The position numbers and the translations under genes are program-made. Below, one piece after another: positions 4,803 through 5,978 of a stretch of DNA of 5,978 nt. The stretch lies in the NCBI GenBank assembly GCA_903893335.1, contig CAITLX010000462.1, positions 1 through 5,978 of the forward strand. Direction: 5' to 3'. The stretch comes from an uncultured delta proteobacterium (GTDB lineage: Bacteria > Myxococcota_A > Polyangia > Polyangiales > Polyangiaceae). The notes under the pieces were generated by a model. The model was not told the DNA's origin. It worked only from the letters and a program-made list of their open reading frames with translations, and made no database searches. Positions within the stretch are counted from its first letter, which is position 1. Each line of letters opens with the position of its first letter.

Positions 4803-5978
4803 ATGACCACCGACGTCTTCGGCATCGTGGGCAGCGTGCAGGCGGGCACGTACCGGGTCGAGTGCGTGGTCGCCGAGGGTGGGTTCGGCGTCGTCTACCG
4901 CGCGTTCCACGAGTCGTTCCGCGCTCCGGTCGCGCTCAAGTGCCTGAAGGTGCCCATGCAGATGGCGCCCGAGCACCAGGCCGAGTTCCTCGAGAAGTTC
5001 CGCGCGGAGGGCGAGCTCTTGTTTCGCCTCTCGGCGGCGCTTCCCGCCGTCGTGCGGCCGCTGCACGTCGACGCCTTCACGACGCCCGACGGCACGTTCG
5101 TGCCGTACATGGCGCTCGAGTGGCTCACCGGGCAGACGCTCACGCAGTTCGTCGAGGAGCGCGCGGCGTCGGGCCTCGCGCCGCTCGGCGTGGGCGAGCT
5201 GTTCGACCTGCTCGGGCCCGTCGGGCTCGCGCTCGGCCGCGCGCACCACTTCGCGACGGACACGGGCGTCATCTCCATCGTTCACCGAGACCTGAAGCCG
5301 GACAACCTGTTCATCGCCGTCGTGCACGGCGAGCGCGCGGTGAAGATCCTCGACTTCGGCATCGCGAAGGCGCGCAGCGCGGCCACGCAGATGGTGGGGC
5401 GGCAGTCGCAGCACAAGAGTCAGCTCGTCGCGTTCTCGCCGGGCTTCGCGGCGCCCGAGCAGTGGCTGCCCAAGCGCTTCGGCCAGACGGGCCCGTGGAC
5501 CGACGTCTACAGCCTGGCGCAGACGATGGTCGAGGTGATGCGCGGCCGCACGCACCCCGAGGGGGAGCCGGGCGACCTGATGACGCTCGCCATCGACGAG
5601 AAGCGCCGACCGACGCCGCGCATGCGCGGGCTCGGCGTCACCGACGCGGTGGAGGCCGTCTTCGAGCGCGCGCTCGCGGTCGACCCGCGCCACCGCTACG
5701 CCGACGCGCGCGAGTTCTGGTCCGACCTCGCGCTCGCCCTCGGCGCCGCGGTGCACCCGACGACCGCGCCGCCTGCGCCGATCCTCGTCGCGCCGCCGGT
5801 CGCTGCACCCGCCGTCGTCGCGTTCGAGGTGCCCGACCTCGAGGTGCCGGGGGGCAGCTTCACCGCTGCGTCCGCCGCGCTTCCTCGGTTCACGCCCCCC
5901 GCGCGCGCCGTGGTCGAGCGTGCGCCCGCTCCGAGCGCGGCCCCGCGCGCTCCCGCGCCGGCCCCCGCCCTGTCGCAG
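4803..5978 (+). CDS. Hanks-type serine/threonine protein kinase (second of a tandem pair), cut by the right edge
   Basis: The first 392 residues are present, open to the last base. The catalytic domain spans about residues 17-314, with loop A24-E-G-G-F-G-V-V-Y, K46 in VALK, E69, H161-R-D-L-K-P-D-N168, D184-F-G, A217-P-E219 and D234 in TDVY, so all catalytic residues are present. It aligns with the upstream kinase almost without gaps at roughly 60 % identity (hand count), rising to about 80 % in the first 50 residues, and is identical over E-Q-W-L-P-K-R-F-G-Q-T-G-P-W-T-D-V-Y. The P+1 segment reads FSPGFAAPE. A Pro/Ala-rich linker begins near 315. It shares GGSF (350-353) and an Ala-Pro run (380-389) with the linker of the first kinase. 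A C-terminal transmembrane helix like that of its neighbour would be expected beyond the window. ATG 4803 follows the previous stop by 19 bp with no Shine-Dalgarno. The start is fixed by homology with the paralogue. Substrates are unknown. Confidence 0.92.
   Translation, partial: MTTDVFGIVGSVQAGTYRVECVVAEGGFGVVYRAFHESFRAPVALKCLKVPMQMAPEHQAEFLEKFRAEGELLFRLSAALPAVVRPLHVDAFTTPDGTFVPYMALEWLTGQTLTQFVEERAASGLAPLGVGELFDLLGPVGLALGRAHHFATDTGVISIVHRDLKPDNLFIAVVHGERAVKILDFGIAKARSAATQMVGRQSQHKSQLVAFSPGFAAPEQWLPKRFGQTGPWTDVYSLAQTMVEVMRGRTHPEGEPGDLMTLAIDEKRRPTPRMRGLGVTDAVEAVFERALAVDPRHRYADAREFWSDLALALGAAVHPTTAPPAPILVAPPVAAPAVVAFEVPDLEVPGGSFTAASAALPRFTPPARAVVERAPAPSAAPRAPAPAPALSQ

Overview
The window is very GC-rich, with G or C at nearly every third codon position. 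All genes run on the + strand with short gaps. The two eukaryotic-like Ser/Thr kinases, with long Pro/Ala/Ser linkers and a C-terminal membrane anchor, together with a compact 'lysophospholipid acyltransferase' and a DUF72 protein, suggest a myxobacterium (Myxococcota, probably Polyangia). This assignment rests on gene style and composition, not on a phylogenetic marker.

Left part (1-1066): the last 61 codons of a gene that looks like the C-terminal HEAT-repeat tail of epoxyqueuosine reductase (QueG). It overlaps by ATGA with a 293-residue acyltransferase of the LpxL/HtrB fold, which has the H-x4-D motif.

Middle (1067-2979): a short DUF72/YecE-like protein, then an 88-bp spacer made mostly of degenerate 27-bp tandem repeats, then a 348-residue protein related to gamma-glutamyltranspeptidase. 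The latter keeps the N-terminal family landmarks but is much shorter than the enzyme and lacks a recognisable Thr-Thr-His catalytic motif.

Right part (2980-5978): two tandem, clearly paralogous Hanks-type kinases 19 bp apart. Their catalytic domains are about 60 % identical by hand alignment. The first is complete (596 aa, C-terminal transmembrane helix); the second runs off the right edge within its linker. Both have all catalytic residues, an altered Gly-rich loop (A-E-G-G-F-G), an atypical P+1 segment and an identical block after APE ending in FGQTGPWTDVY. The GGT-like gene ends only 13 bp before the first kinase, so these three may be co-transcribed.

No RNA genes, mobile elements, CRISPR arrays or convincing promoters or terminators were seen. 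No gap between genes exceeds 90 bp. The most unusual items are the degenerate GGT-like protein next to the kinases, the duplicated kinase pair and the tandem-repeat spacer.
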